A stretch of 64,000 nt of DNA, from positions 84,404-148,403 of the forward strand of contig JAXLQU010000010.1 of NCBI GenBank assembly GCA_046331425.1. Direction: 5' to 3'. The position numbers were made by a program, and so were the translations under genes. Below the pieces are notes generated by a model. That model made no database searches, was not told the origin of the DNA, and saw only the letters and a list, made by a program, of their open reading frames with translations. Position 1 is the stretch's first letter. Each line of letters starts with the position of its first letter. Positions 25,771 through 34,222 of this stretch are shown one piece after another. The stretch comes from JANNUT01 sp046331425 (GTDB taxonomy: Bacteria; Acidobacteriota; Polarisedimenticolia; J045).

Positions 25771-26454
25771 TCATTCTCCAATCCTGCTCAAAGCCGCTTG
25801 CGCCACCGCCCGCTCATACGGGTTTTGACTCTTCGCCATCACCTGCAACCGGGGGCGAGCCTCTTGGGACCGTAGCGCGCCGAGAGCACGCGCGGCCCAA
25901 GTTCGTGTTTCGAGATCGTCTCCATCGAGCGCGGTTACGAGGGCCTGTGCGCTCTCCGGTACAGCGAGTACGGCCAGTGCGCGTGCGGCCTCTCGCTGTA
26001 CCTGCGGCTCGTGATCCTGCAACGCAGCTATCAGTCCACCGGCCCCTGATTTCTGGCCGAGAATTCCAAGCGACTGCACCGCTCGTTGCCGAACCAGCGA
26101 GGACGAATCGTGGACCAGGTCGGTGAGTATCGGTACCGCGTCGATTCGACCGAGCCGACCGAATGCTCCCGCTGCTGCAGCACGCACGTCCGGATGATCG
26201 TCTCGAGCGGCGCGTTGCAACAAACCGAAAGCAAGCGGGCCGGCGCTGTCAGCTGCCAGTCCGGCCGCAAAGGAACGAACGCGCGGCGAGGGATCGTCGA
26301 GCGCGATGGAGAGTTGGCGCGCCGCATCGTCCACCGGCAAGGACCTCGCCTTCGTCAACTTTTCAATCGGGTCACCACCACCCGAGCCGCAACCCGCTGT
26401 GGCGATCGCCACGGCGACGAGCAGCGCGCCACCCGATCGAGCGCGCGCGCTCAA
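25771..26454 (-). CDS. HEAT-repeat lipoprotein
   Basis: 227 aa. A lipoprotein signal peptide ends in the lipobox TAGC (LLVAVAIATAGC), after which the protein should be acylated and held at a membrane. The rest is built of about five HEAT/PBS-lyase-like hairpins such as HPDVRAAAAGAFGRLGRID, SSLVRQRAVQSLGILGQK and EPQVQREAARALAVLAVPE. These repeats usually mediate protein binding. ATG 26454 overlaps the stop of the upstream small gene by ATGA. Confidence 0.83.
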   Translation of the reverse strand: MSARARSGGALLVAVAIATAGCGSGGGDPIEKLTKARSLPVDDAARQLSIALDDPSPRVRSFAAGLAADSAGPLAFGLLQRAARDDHPDVRAAAAGAFGRLGRIDAVPILTDLVHDSSSLVRQRAVQSLGILGQKSGAGGLIAALQDHEPQVQREAARALAVLAVPESAQALVTALDGDDLETRTWAARALGALRSQEARPRLQVMAKSQNPYERAVAQAALSRIGE

Positions 26455-26753
26455 TCGATATCCAGCGGGTTGACGCGCGGTGTGGGGTCTTGCTCGGCTT
26501 TCTCCTTGGCCGTTTCGAATTTTTTGTCGAGCAGATCGCGGCGAGTTTTTTCCTGCTCGAAGGCGTCGAGAAAGTCCTGCTCGCGACGCGCTTCCGCTTG
26601 CCGCACGTCACCGAGTGCTGCCTCGAAACTGCGTTGCGCCCCTTTCGGCGGCGCGGCATGAAGCACGTGTCCGGTTTCTCGATCGATGGTGAGATGGCCT
26701 TTGCAGATCGGACAGTTCAGCGCGATCGGTTTGTTCTTCGACTGTTGACTCAT
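26451..26753 (-). CDS. Small soluble protein with CPIC motif
   Basis: 100 aa. The N-terminus has ALNCPICKGHLTIDR, a single CxxC knuckle as in half of a zinc ribbon, followed by a long charged helix (DVRQAEARREQDFLDAFEQ) likely to form a coiled coil. GGAGA precedes ATG 26753. It overlaps the HEAT lipoprotein by ATGA. I do not recognise the family. Confidence 0.7.
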   Translation of the reverse strand: MSQQSKNKPIALNCPICKGHLTIDRETGHVLHAAPPKGAQRSFEAALGDVRQAEARREQDFLDAFEQEKTRRDLLDKKFETAKEKAEQDPTPRVNPLDID

Positions 26754-26801
26754 GCCGTTTCTCCGCGTGGCATGATTCCCCGAACTTCGGCGGGGTGCAA
26801 G

Positions 26802-27110
26802 ATGGGTGTACCACCGTATATCGGCGAAACGTCAGAGGGTGTTCGCATCAAGTTGCGCGTAAAGCCCGGTGCGCGAACCGATCGCCTCATAGGGGTTCTC
26901 GGCGACTCACTCAAGGTCGAGATCAACGCTGCCCCGGAAGGCGGCCGCGCCAATCAAGCTCTGTGCAAGATGTTCGCAGAACTGCTGGGAGTTCCGCTAC
27001 GAAACATCCGGATAACCGTCGGCGAGTCCTCTCAAAACAAAACGATCACGATTCGTGCAGTCGGCTTGGAGTCTGCGACGGCTGCGATCGCCGCGGCGCT
27101 GTCGAAGTAG
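26802..27110 (+). CDS. DUF167 (YggU-like) protein
   Basis: 102 aa from ATG 26802; ATG 26772 in the same frame is an alternative. RIKLRVKPGARTDRLIGV near residue 15, EINAAPEGGRANQALCKM near 45 and ITVGESSQNKTITI near 75 match the YggU/DUF167 family well, at normal family length (about 95-100 aa). The fold is known in the family but the role is not. It is divergent from the CPIC protein gene with about 50 bp between starts. Confidence 0.9.
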   Translation: MGVPPYIGETSEGVRIKLRVKPGARTDRLIGVLGDSLKVEINAAPEGGRANQALCKMFAELLGVPLRNIRITVGESSQNKTITIRAVGLESATAAIAAALSK

Positions 27111-27191
27111 GCGGCCCAACCGATCGCAAGGAGGGCACGTACCGAAGGTGAGCGATGGGCGAGTCGCGCAGGCCCGCCCATCGCCAAATGA

Positions 27192-30100
27192 TTACTGACA
27201 GCCGGAAGGTATCTGGCGTTCATTCCCTGAGCTATCGCGTCCTGCCGTCCCCTGTGTCCCGCCGAAAATACCGGTAACCAGGAAGAACCTCGCCTCACCA
27301 GGCGGCACACCGTTGGGTACATCGACGAACGGAACCGCCGTGTTGGGCATGAAACACGATCCGTACGGCTGACCGACCGCCAGAGAACTGACGAGTCCGC
27401 TGTAGACCGAGTAGCCCGTCGCCGACGTTTCCTTCTTCCAGTTCAACCGATTTGGGCCGATCGTCTTGACCATCAAAACGCCGTTGATTTCGCCGTCATT
27501 GAGATCGCAGGCATCACCGATGCCGTCGGAATCTCGATCGAGCTGACGTTTGTTGGCGGTTGTCGCACAGTTGTCCGTCAGATCGGGAACACCGTCTTGG
27601 TCATCATCTGGATCGACGGAATTGATGATCCCATCACCATCGATGTCGTTATCGCAGCCGTCTCCGATACCATCCTTGTCGCTGTCGAGTTGCAATGGGT
27701 CGGCAGAGGTTGGGCAGATGTCGCACGCATCGCCGACGCCATCAGCGTCGATATCGGATTGGGATGGGTTGTTTTCGAACGGGCAGTTGTCGAGGTCGCT
27801 GCCGATGCCGTCAACGTCGAGTTGGTCATTCTGCGGATCGTTCGGGAACGGATCGCAGATGTTGCCAAGTAGATCGCGATCGCGATCCTCTTGACCGGCG
27901 TTGACATCGAACCGGCAGTTGTCGACAGGGTTCTTGATCGAGTCCTGATCCCAATCCTCGGCCTTGGCGAGCGTGCACGGCGATGGAACCGAACGGGTCG
28001 TTCCGTCCGAGCGCTTGCCAGCACTCCCTTCCGTGGTAGCACTGCTCGCCGTTGCGAGATACCAGAAAGCTTGTCCTGGCAGCGGGTTGTCGGTCACCGT
28101 TGTTGCGTAGGTCTTGACGTCGGGGCGGTAGCAGAAACCAACCTCGCCGCTACCCAACTTCTCGGGTCGTCCGAAATAGACGCTGTAAGACACAGCTCCC
28201 TGCTCTTTGTCCCAAGCGATGGTCGGCGCCGCCGGAACCTTTGGATCGCGTCGGACACGCAGGTTTTCTACCAGCAGATCGTCGGGATCGCATTCGTTGG
28301 CCTGGCCGTCGCCATTGTCATCGAGTTGGCGTGCGTTCGGCACAAAGGGGCACTTGTCTGAGGCGTCGGCCACACCATCGTTGTCATCATCAGGATCGGT
28401 GGTGTTGGGGTCGCCGTCTCCATCAGCATCGGAATCGCAGGCGTCACCTGTTCCATCGCGATCTAGATCGCGCGTGACCGCCTCGGAAACGCTCTTGCAG
28501 AAGTCGCAGTTATCGCCCCATCCATCCAGGTCGGTATCGTCTTGAAGTGAGTCGCCCAAGAACACGCACTTGTCGGTTGCGCTCGGCACTCCGTCACCAT
28601 CCGGGTCGTTGAGTGCATCCGTGGGGAACGGATCGCATAGGTCGCCGCGGGTGTCGAAATCGGTGTCGAGCTGGCTCGAATTTGGGTAATTGGGACAGTT
28701 GTCCTTGGGTTTGACCAACCCATCGGCGTCGGCGTCTTGAGGGTCGAACGCCATCCCTCGCCCGCCGGCATAAATATCTCCACGGGTTGGATCGTTGCGA
28801 AAGTCCAGGGCGGTGACCACGAAAGAAGTTGAACTGGTCGCAGCGTCGACATTGATCGAATCGGCGATGCCAGGTGAGGTCCCGACATCGACGCGATCGA
28901 CATCGGCGAACGTCACGCCGGCATCGGTCGACCGTCGAACGAAGACATCACGACGCGGATTGGATACGCTCCCGTTGCGATTGTCCGACCACGCAACCAC
29001 GACCTGATCTGCGGTCGCGCCCAAGTCCCAGCTCTCCACCGGGAAATTTCCGGACACAGGGTTGGTGTTGAGTTGGACGGCGGGGCTCCATGTGGTCGCA
29101 TCATCGCTGGTGTAGCTGAAGTACAGGTCGCGGCCTGCGTTACGGTCGTCCTCCCAAGCCACGTAGATTCGAGGCGGGGAGGAGTTGGACACGGCGATCC
29201 GGGGATTGCGCGCGTTCGTTCCTGCAGGACTCCCTACATCGACGCGAAGGTCGACGCTCTTCCACGTCACACCTCCATCTCGAGAGATGTTGATATAGAT
29301 GTCGTCGTTGCCGGCCCTTGCATCCTGGTACGCCACCGCCACGGTTCCATCGGCACGACAGGCGATCGCCGGCTTCTGCGACTCCGTCTCGCTCGGTGTC
29401 GTGTCGCCGCGATCGAGCCGAATCTCGGAACCGGCGGGGAGGAACGAGGAAGCGTCGTTGGTCGAATACCGAAGCCGGATCTGCCCCGGCCAGGCAAACA
29501 GGTTCTGGTTGTTGGTGGGGTGGCGCTTGTCCCGCCAGGCAACGAACACGTTCGACCCGTAGGCGCAAATCGCTGGATCGGTCGCGCGCTCGAATTCCTC
29601 CGACGAGATCTCCGGATTGGGGATATTCACTCGCTTGTCTGCATTCCAGCTCGTACCGCCATTGGTGGTCGTGCGCAGCCAGAGCGAGACCAGATCACCG
29701 CCGCCCCCATTGCGCGCATCGGCCCAAAGGGCATGAGCCTTTCCCCCAGGAACGGAGACAAGCCTGAAACTCGATCGCTGCGTGTCCAAGGCCGAGAGCG
29801 CCGTTGGGTTGCCTGGCCAAGTTTCACCGCGGTCAGGGGAGACGCGGGCGGTAGGTGTAGCGAGCACGCCATCGTTGCTGATGTAGAGCACGTAGACGTA
29901 GTTGTCCCCGGGCGCAGACACGAGCGCGTACGCTGTGTCGCCGCTGGGACTCCCCGCCTGAGTCGTAGTGTTCAGCCGCCGATCGGCGTCGTTCCAGGTG
30001 CCGCCTTCATTGACGGAGACGTTGAAAAACGGGTCGAACCCGAGCCAGTTCTTCTGGTCGGTGTAGACCACGTAGACGCGCGCCCCATCCATCGTGATCG

Positions 30101-30281
30101 AGGGGGCCTTTGTCGAGGAGTTGACGTAGAGACCGCCCGGCGGGTCGACCCGAAGATCAGGGTCGCGCTTGGTCTCGGCGCTATGGCTCAGGCCTAGGGC
30201 AGTGATGACCACGCTAAGCATTGATAGGAGTCGATGGGATACAACGGACCCTCGGGGGAACTCGCGACCCACTGTAGTCAA
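27192..30281 (-). CDS. Secreted BNR/sialidase-like and TSP3-repeat protein
   Basis: 1029 aa from TTG 30281. I chose this start because GGGAGG lies about seven bases upstream and the peptide then has a positive N-region and hydrophobic core (LLSMLSVVITALGL); GTG 30335 is the longest alternative. Residues about 50-480 have repeated Asp-box/BNR units (VSPDRGETWPG, TTNGGTSWNADKRV, ISRDGGVTWKSVDLRV), as in sialidase-like propellers. TSP3 calcium repeats occur at about 510-665 and 765-925. Two copies of a Trp/Cys module follow them (about 670-763 and 933-1029). The C-terminal copy is shared with the other TSP3 and lamin-tail proteins. No sialidase catalytic residues were identified. Confidence 0.8.
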   Translation of the reverse strand: MTTVGREFPRGSVVSHRLLSMLSVVITALGLSHSAETKRDPDLRVDPPGGLYVNSSTKAPSITMDGARVYVVYTDQKNWLGFDPFFNVSVNEGGTWNDADRRLNTTTQAGSPSGDTAYALVSAPGDNYVYVLYISNDGVLATPTARVSPDRGETWPGNPTALSALDTQRSSFRLVSVPGGKAHALWADARNGGGGDLVSLWLRTTTNGGTSWNADKRVNIPNPEISSEEFERATDPAICAYGSNVFVAWRDKRHPTNNQNLFAWPGQIRLRYSTNDASSFLPAGSEIRLDRGDTTPSETESQKPAIACRADGTVAVAYQDARAGNDDIYINISRDGGVTWKSVDLRVDVGSPAGTNARNPRIAVSNSSPPRIYVAWEDDRNAGRDLYFSYTSDDATTWSPAVQLNTNPVSGNFPVESWDLGATADQVVVAWSDNRNGSVSNPRRDVFVRRSTDAGVTFADVDRVDVGTSPGIADSINVDAATSSTSFVVTALDFRNDPTRGDIYAGGRGMAFDPQDADADGLVKPKDNCPNYPNSSQLDTDFDTRGDLCDPFPTDALNDPDGDGVPSATDKCVFLGDSLQDDTDLDGWGDNCDFCKSVSEAVTRDLDRDGTGDACDSDADGDGDPNTTDPDDDNDGVADASDKCPFVPNARQLDDNGDGQANECDPDDLLVENLRVRRDPKVPAAPTIAWDKEQGAVSYSVYFGRPEKLGSGEVGFCYRPDVKTYATTVTDNPLPGQAFWYLATASSATTEGSAGKRSDGTTRSVPSPCTLAKAEDWDQDSIKNPVDNCRFDVNAGQEDRDRDLLGNICDPFPNDPQNDQLDVDGIGSDLDNCPFENNPSQSDIDADGVGDACDICPTSADPLQLDSDKDGIGDGCDNDIDGDGIINSVDPDDDQDGVPDLTDNCATTANKRQLDRDSDGIGDACDLNDGEINGVLMVKTIGPNRLNWKKETSATGYSVYSGLVSSLAVGQPYGSCFMPNTAVPFVDVPNGVPPGEARFFLVTGIFGGTQGTAGRDSSGNERQIPSGCQ

Positions 30282-30452
30282 CAGCCACCTCCCGTACCGG
30301 CTAGCCTGGACGACCAATTTCGGACGGGCCCCCACCTGTCCGAAATCGAGTTTTTTCAGACGGTGAGTCGTCAGCGGTCACCGTCGGATTGGCCCCGTTT
30401 CTTGTACGCTGAAAGACACGCGGCGGCGACTAAGTTCGTGCAGCGCCCGGTG

Positions 30453-30621
30453 ACGGACCTGCAAATCATCGACTTACTCAACGGTCCACCGGTTGTTTTT
30501 TCGCTCTGGCCTCGACAGAAAATCGAGGCAGGACCGAGCTGTGAGAGGGAAAGCCCTCACCGGACTCGAAGTCAAAAGGTCCGTACCTTTGGCCTCGAAG
30601 AAAAGAGTTCTCTTTTTTTTT
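30453..30621 (+). ncRNA. Candidate structured RNA/leader element
   Basis: In a 655-bp stretch with no convincing gene (30282-30936), several helices nest. ACGGACCT (30453-30460) pairs perfectly with AGGTCCGT (30577-30584). Inside, CGGTCC (30482-30487) pairs with GGACCG (30531-30536), enclosing GCCTCGA/TCGAGGC (30509-30515 with 30523-30529). A further hairpin uses GAGGG/CCCTC (30545-30549 with 30554-30558). The closing strand can instead form AAAGGT-ccgt-ACCTTT (30575-30590), which excludes the first helix. A nine-T run at 30613-30621 follows. It is upstream of the small cysteine-rich gene on the same strand. No known riboswitch consensus recognised. Confidence 0.45.
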
Positions 30622-30936
30622 CTTGCGCGGCCGGGGGGATGCGGGTTTATTTCACGCAGTCAGGACGGGGCATGTTCGCACCTGCTTGCGGTTTCCGTGC
30701 TGCCCGGAAACTCAGCTCGCTGGTAACAACCGGCTCCAGGGCGGAAGTTAGCCCGTTGACACCCCGAGGGGATAGGCGCAGGGGGGTTGGACGGGAGACG
30801 AACCATAGCCTCGGCGGCAAACCGCTTCGGCATATGAACCGCCCACCAAGAGAACTGCGGGTTGAGACGACAACAACCAGGACGACCAACGAGATCACGG
30901 AAGTCCCCTGCGCCGAGAGGAAAGGAGCCAAAAACG
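30622..30936 (+). other. Non-coding, structure-rich stretch before the cysteine-rich gene
   Basis: No gene seen. Small hairpins are present, for example GGGC/GCCC near 30739-30754 and GCTGG/CCGGC with loop taacaa near 30719-30734. With the preceding element this would be an unusually long leader for the gene at 30937. Confidence 0.4.
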
Positions 30937-31320
30937 ATGCGTCCGGCAGCTGTTTTGAAAACGATGGGTGCCGCGCTGGCCCTTGGGATCGGTCTATTCA
31001 TGGCCGCCCCTGTGGCACACGCGGATGCCTACACCGACTGCGTGCAGGCGTGCGCAGATCAATGGGTGGTGGACAAGCAAGCGTGCCAAGACCAGCTCGA
31101 CGCTGCTCTTGCGCAAATCGCGACGGAAGAAGCTGACTGCATTTCGAATGCAACCAATCCGATTGCACAAGGCCTCTGTGTCCGTAACGCGAACATCAAG
31201 CGCTTCAACGCACGGCGTGATTACCAGAACTGCATCAGCCGAGCCAACACCACTGCGTACAATTGCTCCAGAAACTGCCAGCCTAGCGACTCTCGCCCCG
31301 CTTCGAAGAAGCGCGGCTGA
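30937..31320 (+). CDS. Small secreted cysteine-rich protein
   Basis: 127 aa from ATG 30937, chosen because AAAGGAG lies about ten bases upstream and a clean signal peptide follows (GAALALGIGLFMAAPVAHA). The mature part, about 97 residues, is mostly helical and has eight cysteines, with a CX3C pair at each end (DCVQAC and NCSRNC) and four between. Paired CX3C motifs on helices can be joined by two disulfides into a hairpin. It is followed by a strong terminator and preceded by a long non-coding leader, so it is likely a monocistronic, possibly abundant transcript. Family not recognised. Confidence 0.75.
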   Translation: MRPAAVLKTMGAALALGIGLFMAAPVAHADAYTDCVQACADQWVVDKQACQDQLDAALAQIATEEADCISNATNPIAQGLCVRNANIKRFNARRDYQNCISRANTTAYNCSRNCQPSDSRPASKKRG

Positions 31321-31372
31321 TCCGCCGGAACTACTGGTACCAGTAAGAGCTCTCGAGAGAAGTGCATCGTCG

Positions 31373-31409
31373 AGGGGCCTGGCAGATCGCCGGGCCCCTT
31401 GTTTTTTTG
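31373..31409 (+). terminator. Rho-independent terminator after the cysteine-rich gene
   Basis: AGGGGCCTGGC pairs with GCCGGGCCCCT around a short loop (one G-U pair), followed by TTGTTTTTTT. It lies about 50 bases after the stop at 31320. Confidence 0.88.
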
Positions 31410-31448
31410 TAACGGCCATACTCCCAATTTGCCCCGGACTGCGGTGGT

Positions 31449-31493
31449 AAGGGCCCGGTCGAGGCATTCCCAGGTGCCATCGATCGGGCCCTT
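31449..31493. repeat. 45-bp near-perfect inverted repeat
   Basis: AAGGGCCCG (31449-31457) matches CGGGCCCTT (31485-31493). Inside, TCGA/TCGA and GGCA/TGCC continue the pairing with single mismatches. No T-run follows, so it is not an ordinary intrinsic terminator. It lies between the terminator and the HDOD gene. The rest of 31410-31736 shows nothing else. Confidence 0.7.
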
Positions 31494-31736
31494 CACCGTC
31501 CCCGTCGCACGCGGTTCGCGGCGCACCCCCCGCGCTGGTGGACGGGCTGCCATCCAAGATGGCCGCCACACATCCATGGGGCCTGCGAAGCCGCGCCCAT
31601 CACCGTTTTGCGGCAATGTCGTCGGAGAAGGTACCGCGAACTCGCCGTAACGCGAGCGATTCGAGACGTCTCAAGATCACATTCTCTCGGCCGACAAGAA
31701 CTGCGACTCCGCCCTGGATGGCGGTCCGAGGGGATC

Positions 31737-32582
31737 TTGACTACCACAGTTGGAGCTACCAGCACTCAGGACGTCATCAAGCAGCTTCTCGCAGGGACTG
31801 GCGATCTTCCTGTTCTCCCTGAAATCGCGATTCGACTGATGGAGGAGTTGCGTGCGCCGAACGTCACCGCCGCGAGGATTGCGCAGTATGTAAAGAAGGA
31901 CCCGATCTTGGCTGCTGCGGTTCTGCGCGTCGCCAACTCGGCTCTCTACGGCGGGCGTTCGCAGATTACCGATTTGGCCTTTGCAATGTCTCGCATCGGC
32001 TTGATGCAAACTCGAAATCTGATCCTTGCGCTCGTGCTTCGATCGAAGATGAGCGACACCAACGTCTACGGGAGCGCGGGCGCAAAGGTGCTCGACCACT
32101 CGCTGGCTGTCGCCTTCGGGGCGAGGCTAGTCGCCGATGCCGCGCGTGTAGACGCCGACGACGCGGGCCTTTGCGGGTTGCTCCATGACTTCGGCAGACT
32201 CGCGTTGATCAAGGCGCTTCGTGAGTCGGCCGGAATGAGGGTCGGAGACTTATCGCCCGACCAGATGTCACTGGTCGATGAGCATCACGCGGAGGCAGGG
32301 AGCCTCTTGGCCGCCCGCTGGGGTTTGCCTGAGCTGGTCTGCTCCGTGATTCGCGAACATCACCGCTGCGATGCTCCGAGCGCCCCCCAGCCGAGCACGG
32401 CGTGTGTCTCGCTCGCCGACGCTGCGGCTCACAAACTCGGCCTAGGAGGCGACGCCGACAGTTCGATCGATTTGATCAAACATCCTGCCGTGCGCTTGCT
32501 GCGACTCGACAAACAGGCACTCGATGGCCTCTGCGAGCACCTACCGGGCCTCTTCGATACCGCTCGCGGCGCCATGAGCTGA
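31737..32582 (+). CDS. HDOD-domain signalling protein
   Basis: 281 aa from TTG 31737, chosen because GAGGGGA lies just upstream and the protein then begins right before the domain. The HDOD core spans about residues 10-210 (LPVLPEIAIRLMEEL, LRVANSALYGGRSQI, GLLHDFGRLALIKAL, IREHHRCD). HDOD resembles HD phosphohydrolases but normally lacks a full metal site. Members are implicated in signalling and motility control. Single-gene unit flanked by terminators. Confidence 0.85.
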   Translation: MTTTVGATSTQDVIKQLLAGTGDLPVLPEIAIRLMEELRAPNVTAARIAQYVKKDPILAAAVLRVANSALYGGRSQITDLAFAMSRIGLMQTRNLILALVLRSKMSDTNVYGSAGAKVLDHSLAVAFGARLVADAARVDADDAGLCGLLHDFGRLALIKALRESAGMRVGDLSPDQMSLVDEHHAEAGSLLAARWGLPELVCSVIREHHRCDAPSAPQPSTACVSLADAAAHKLGLGGDADSSIDLIKHPAVRLLRLDKQALDGLCEHLPGLFDTARGAMS

Positions 32583-32653
32583 TAGGGAGCCAGAGATTGG
32601 TCCAGCGTGGTCTTATGACCTGATCCCCCCGCAATGCGTGACCACGCAGGCCC

Positions 32654-32688
32654 AACACCCCTGACGCCGTGTCGGGGGTGTTTTTTTT
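32654..32688 (+). terminator. Rho-independent terminator after the HDOD gene
   Basis: ACACCCC-t-GAC pairs with GTC-g-GGGGTGT, then eight T. The T-run ends within a few bases of the promoter-like TACAAT of the next gene. Confidence 0.92.
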
Positions 32689-32690
32689 CC

Positions 32691-32696
32691 TACAAT
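32691..32696 (+). promoter_or_regulatory. -10 box (TACAAT) of the MscS gene
   Basis: TACAAT ends seven bases before ATG 32704, so transcription would begin almost at the start codon. No good -35 is seen in the preceding terminator, which lowers confidence. Confidence 0.4.
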
Positions 32697-32703
32697 GCTC
32701 GCC

Positions 32704-34215
32704 ATGCGTCCACTTCTGCTCAGCCTGTTGTTGGTCTCTTTCTCGCCTTCGAATCATGCCGACTCTTATGTCGCCGATTTATCCACTCCGCGCCGCGCCG
32801 CGGAGTCGCTGATCCGGCATGCGATGCCTGACGGTGGCGCCTTCGATCTCGAAAAGGCGGCTGAGTGCCTCGACACCTCGAAGCTGCCAGGTAGCCCTGC
32901 CGAGCAACAGGTGCGCGGCCAGTCGCTGGCCAAGATGTTTGCTGATGCGCTCGAACAACTCGACGTCACGATCGCGGTGGAAGGCCTGCCGGATACGGCT
33001 CAGCCAGAGCAGACGCTGATTGCGCTGCATCCATCACTGCCGGGTCTGTACCTGACACGTACGGCGAAGGGTTGGCAGGTGGCCGGTTCCTCCCTCAAAT
33101 CGATCGAGCGTCTGCATCGCCGAGCGTTCGGACGATTCACGCCGGCGATCCTGCAGCACCTCCCCCACTGGCTCACCGTCGCTCCGTTCGGCATCGCACT
33201 GTGGCAGGTGCTCGGCGTCGTCGTTTCCGTTGTCGCCGGTTTGCTCCTGCGACGCGCTGTCTTGTGGTTGATTGGCTCGCGCGTGCGGAGGTTGGCGTCC
33301 GACGGCAACGTGCCTGCGCTCGGAGACGCGGTGGAGTCTGCGGCTCGGCCACTCGGATTGCTGGCCGCGTCGTTGACGCTGCGCATCGCACTTCCTGAGT
33401 TGCAGTTCGGGTGGATGACGTCCTACGCGCTTACGCTCTTGACCGCTGTCTCGACCTTCGCTGTGGTTTGGCTGACCTATCGACAGATCGATGTCCTCGG
33501 GCGCTTTCTCCAGACCCTGACATCCAAGACGGAGTCGCGACTCGACGATCAGTTGGTGCCGCTGACGCGCAAAGCGCTGAAGGTGCTGGCTGTGGCACTC
33601 GGCGCGATCTTCTTGCTGCACAACCTTGGGGTGCAGGTTACGTCGCTGATTGCCGGGCTGGGCATCGGCGGCCTGGCGGTAGCGCTCGCGGCGCAGGAGA
33701 CTCTTTCGAATTTCTTCGCCTCACTCGTGATTTTGGCTGACCGTCCGTTTCAAGTGGGCGATCTGGTGAGTGTGGGCGAAATCACCGGCACGGTTGAACA
33801 GGTGGGCCTGCGGTCAACCCGGATCCGCACCGCCGATCGGTCACTGGTAACGGTCCCCAACTCCAAGTTGGCCAGCACCAACATTCGAAACCTGGGGGAA
33901 CGGTATGAGCGCCAAGTCGTGATCCGTCTGGGACTGACCTATGACACGTCTCCAGCACAACTCGATGCCTGCGTGTCGGAGATCCAACGAGTACTCACCA
34001 CGCATCCACGGGTGAAATCGGCGGACCAGATCGTTCGGCTGGACACGCTGACGGCGTCATCGGCGGAACTGCTGGTCGAGTTTTATGTCGAGGCTACCAA
34101 CCGGGAGCAAGAACTTCTTACGCGGCACGAAGTGCTTCGGAACTTCCTGACATTGCCGGAGCGCATCGGGATTCGCTTTGCGTACCCCACGCAGACGATA
34201 TACATCGCCAAGTGA
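32704..34215 (+). CDS. MscS-family mechanosensitive channel with N-terminal periplasmic domain
   Basis: 503 aa from ATG 32704; ATG 32695 lies inside the -10-like box and is less likely. A signal peptide (LLLSLLLVSFSPSNHA) is followed by about 130 soluble residues. Transmembrane helices lie near residues 155-240, and the pore helix is GIGGLAVALAAQETLSNFFAS near 320. The MscS beta domain (DRPFQVGDLVSVGEITGTV, RSLVTVPNSKLAS) and the C-terminal alpha/beta vestibule follow. Such channels release solutes under osmotic downshock. It is longer than minimal MscS (about 290 aa). Confidence 0.9.
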   Translation: MRPLLLSLLLVSFSPSNHADSYVADLSTPRRAAESLIRHAMPDGGAFDLEKAAECLDTSKLPGSPAEQQVRGQSLAKMFADALEQLDVTIAVEGLPDTAQPEQTLIALHPSLPGLYLTRTAKGWQVAGSSLKSIERLHRRAFGRFTPAILQHLPHWLTVAPFGIALWQVLGVVVSVVAGLLLRRAVLWLIGSRVRRLASDGNVPALGDAVESAARPLGLLAASLTLRIALPELQFGWMTSYALTLLTAVSTFAVVWLTYRQIDVLGRFLQTLTSKTESRLDDQLVPLTRKALKVLAVALGAIFLLHNLGVQVTSLIAGLGIGGLAVALAAQETLSNFFASLVILADRPFQVGDLVSVGEITGTVEQVGLRSTRIRTADRSLVTVPNSKLASTNIRNLGERYERQVVIRLGLTYDTSPAQLDACVSEIQRVLTTHPRVKSADQIVRLDTLTASSAELLVEFYVEATNREQELLTRHEVLRNFLTLPERIGIRFAYPTQTIYIAK

Positions 34216-34222
34216 ATCTCGA

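Noticed and set aside
30800..30850. Cyclic-di-GMP (GEMM) riboswitch suggested by GGCAAACCG
   Set aside because: The GAAA tetraloop partner and the GCAAAGCC half of the consensus are missing.
30234..31136. 300-residue plus-strand frame through the leader region
   Set aside because: It runs through the T9 tract and hairpins, has shadow-like composition and ends inside the cysteine-rich gene in a different frame.
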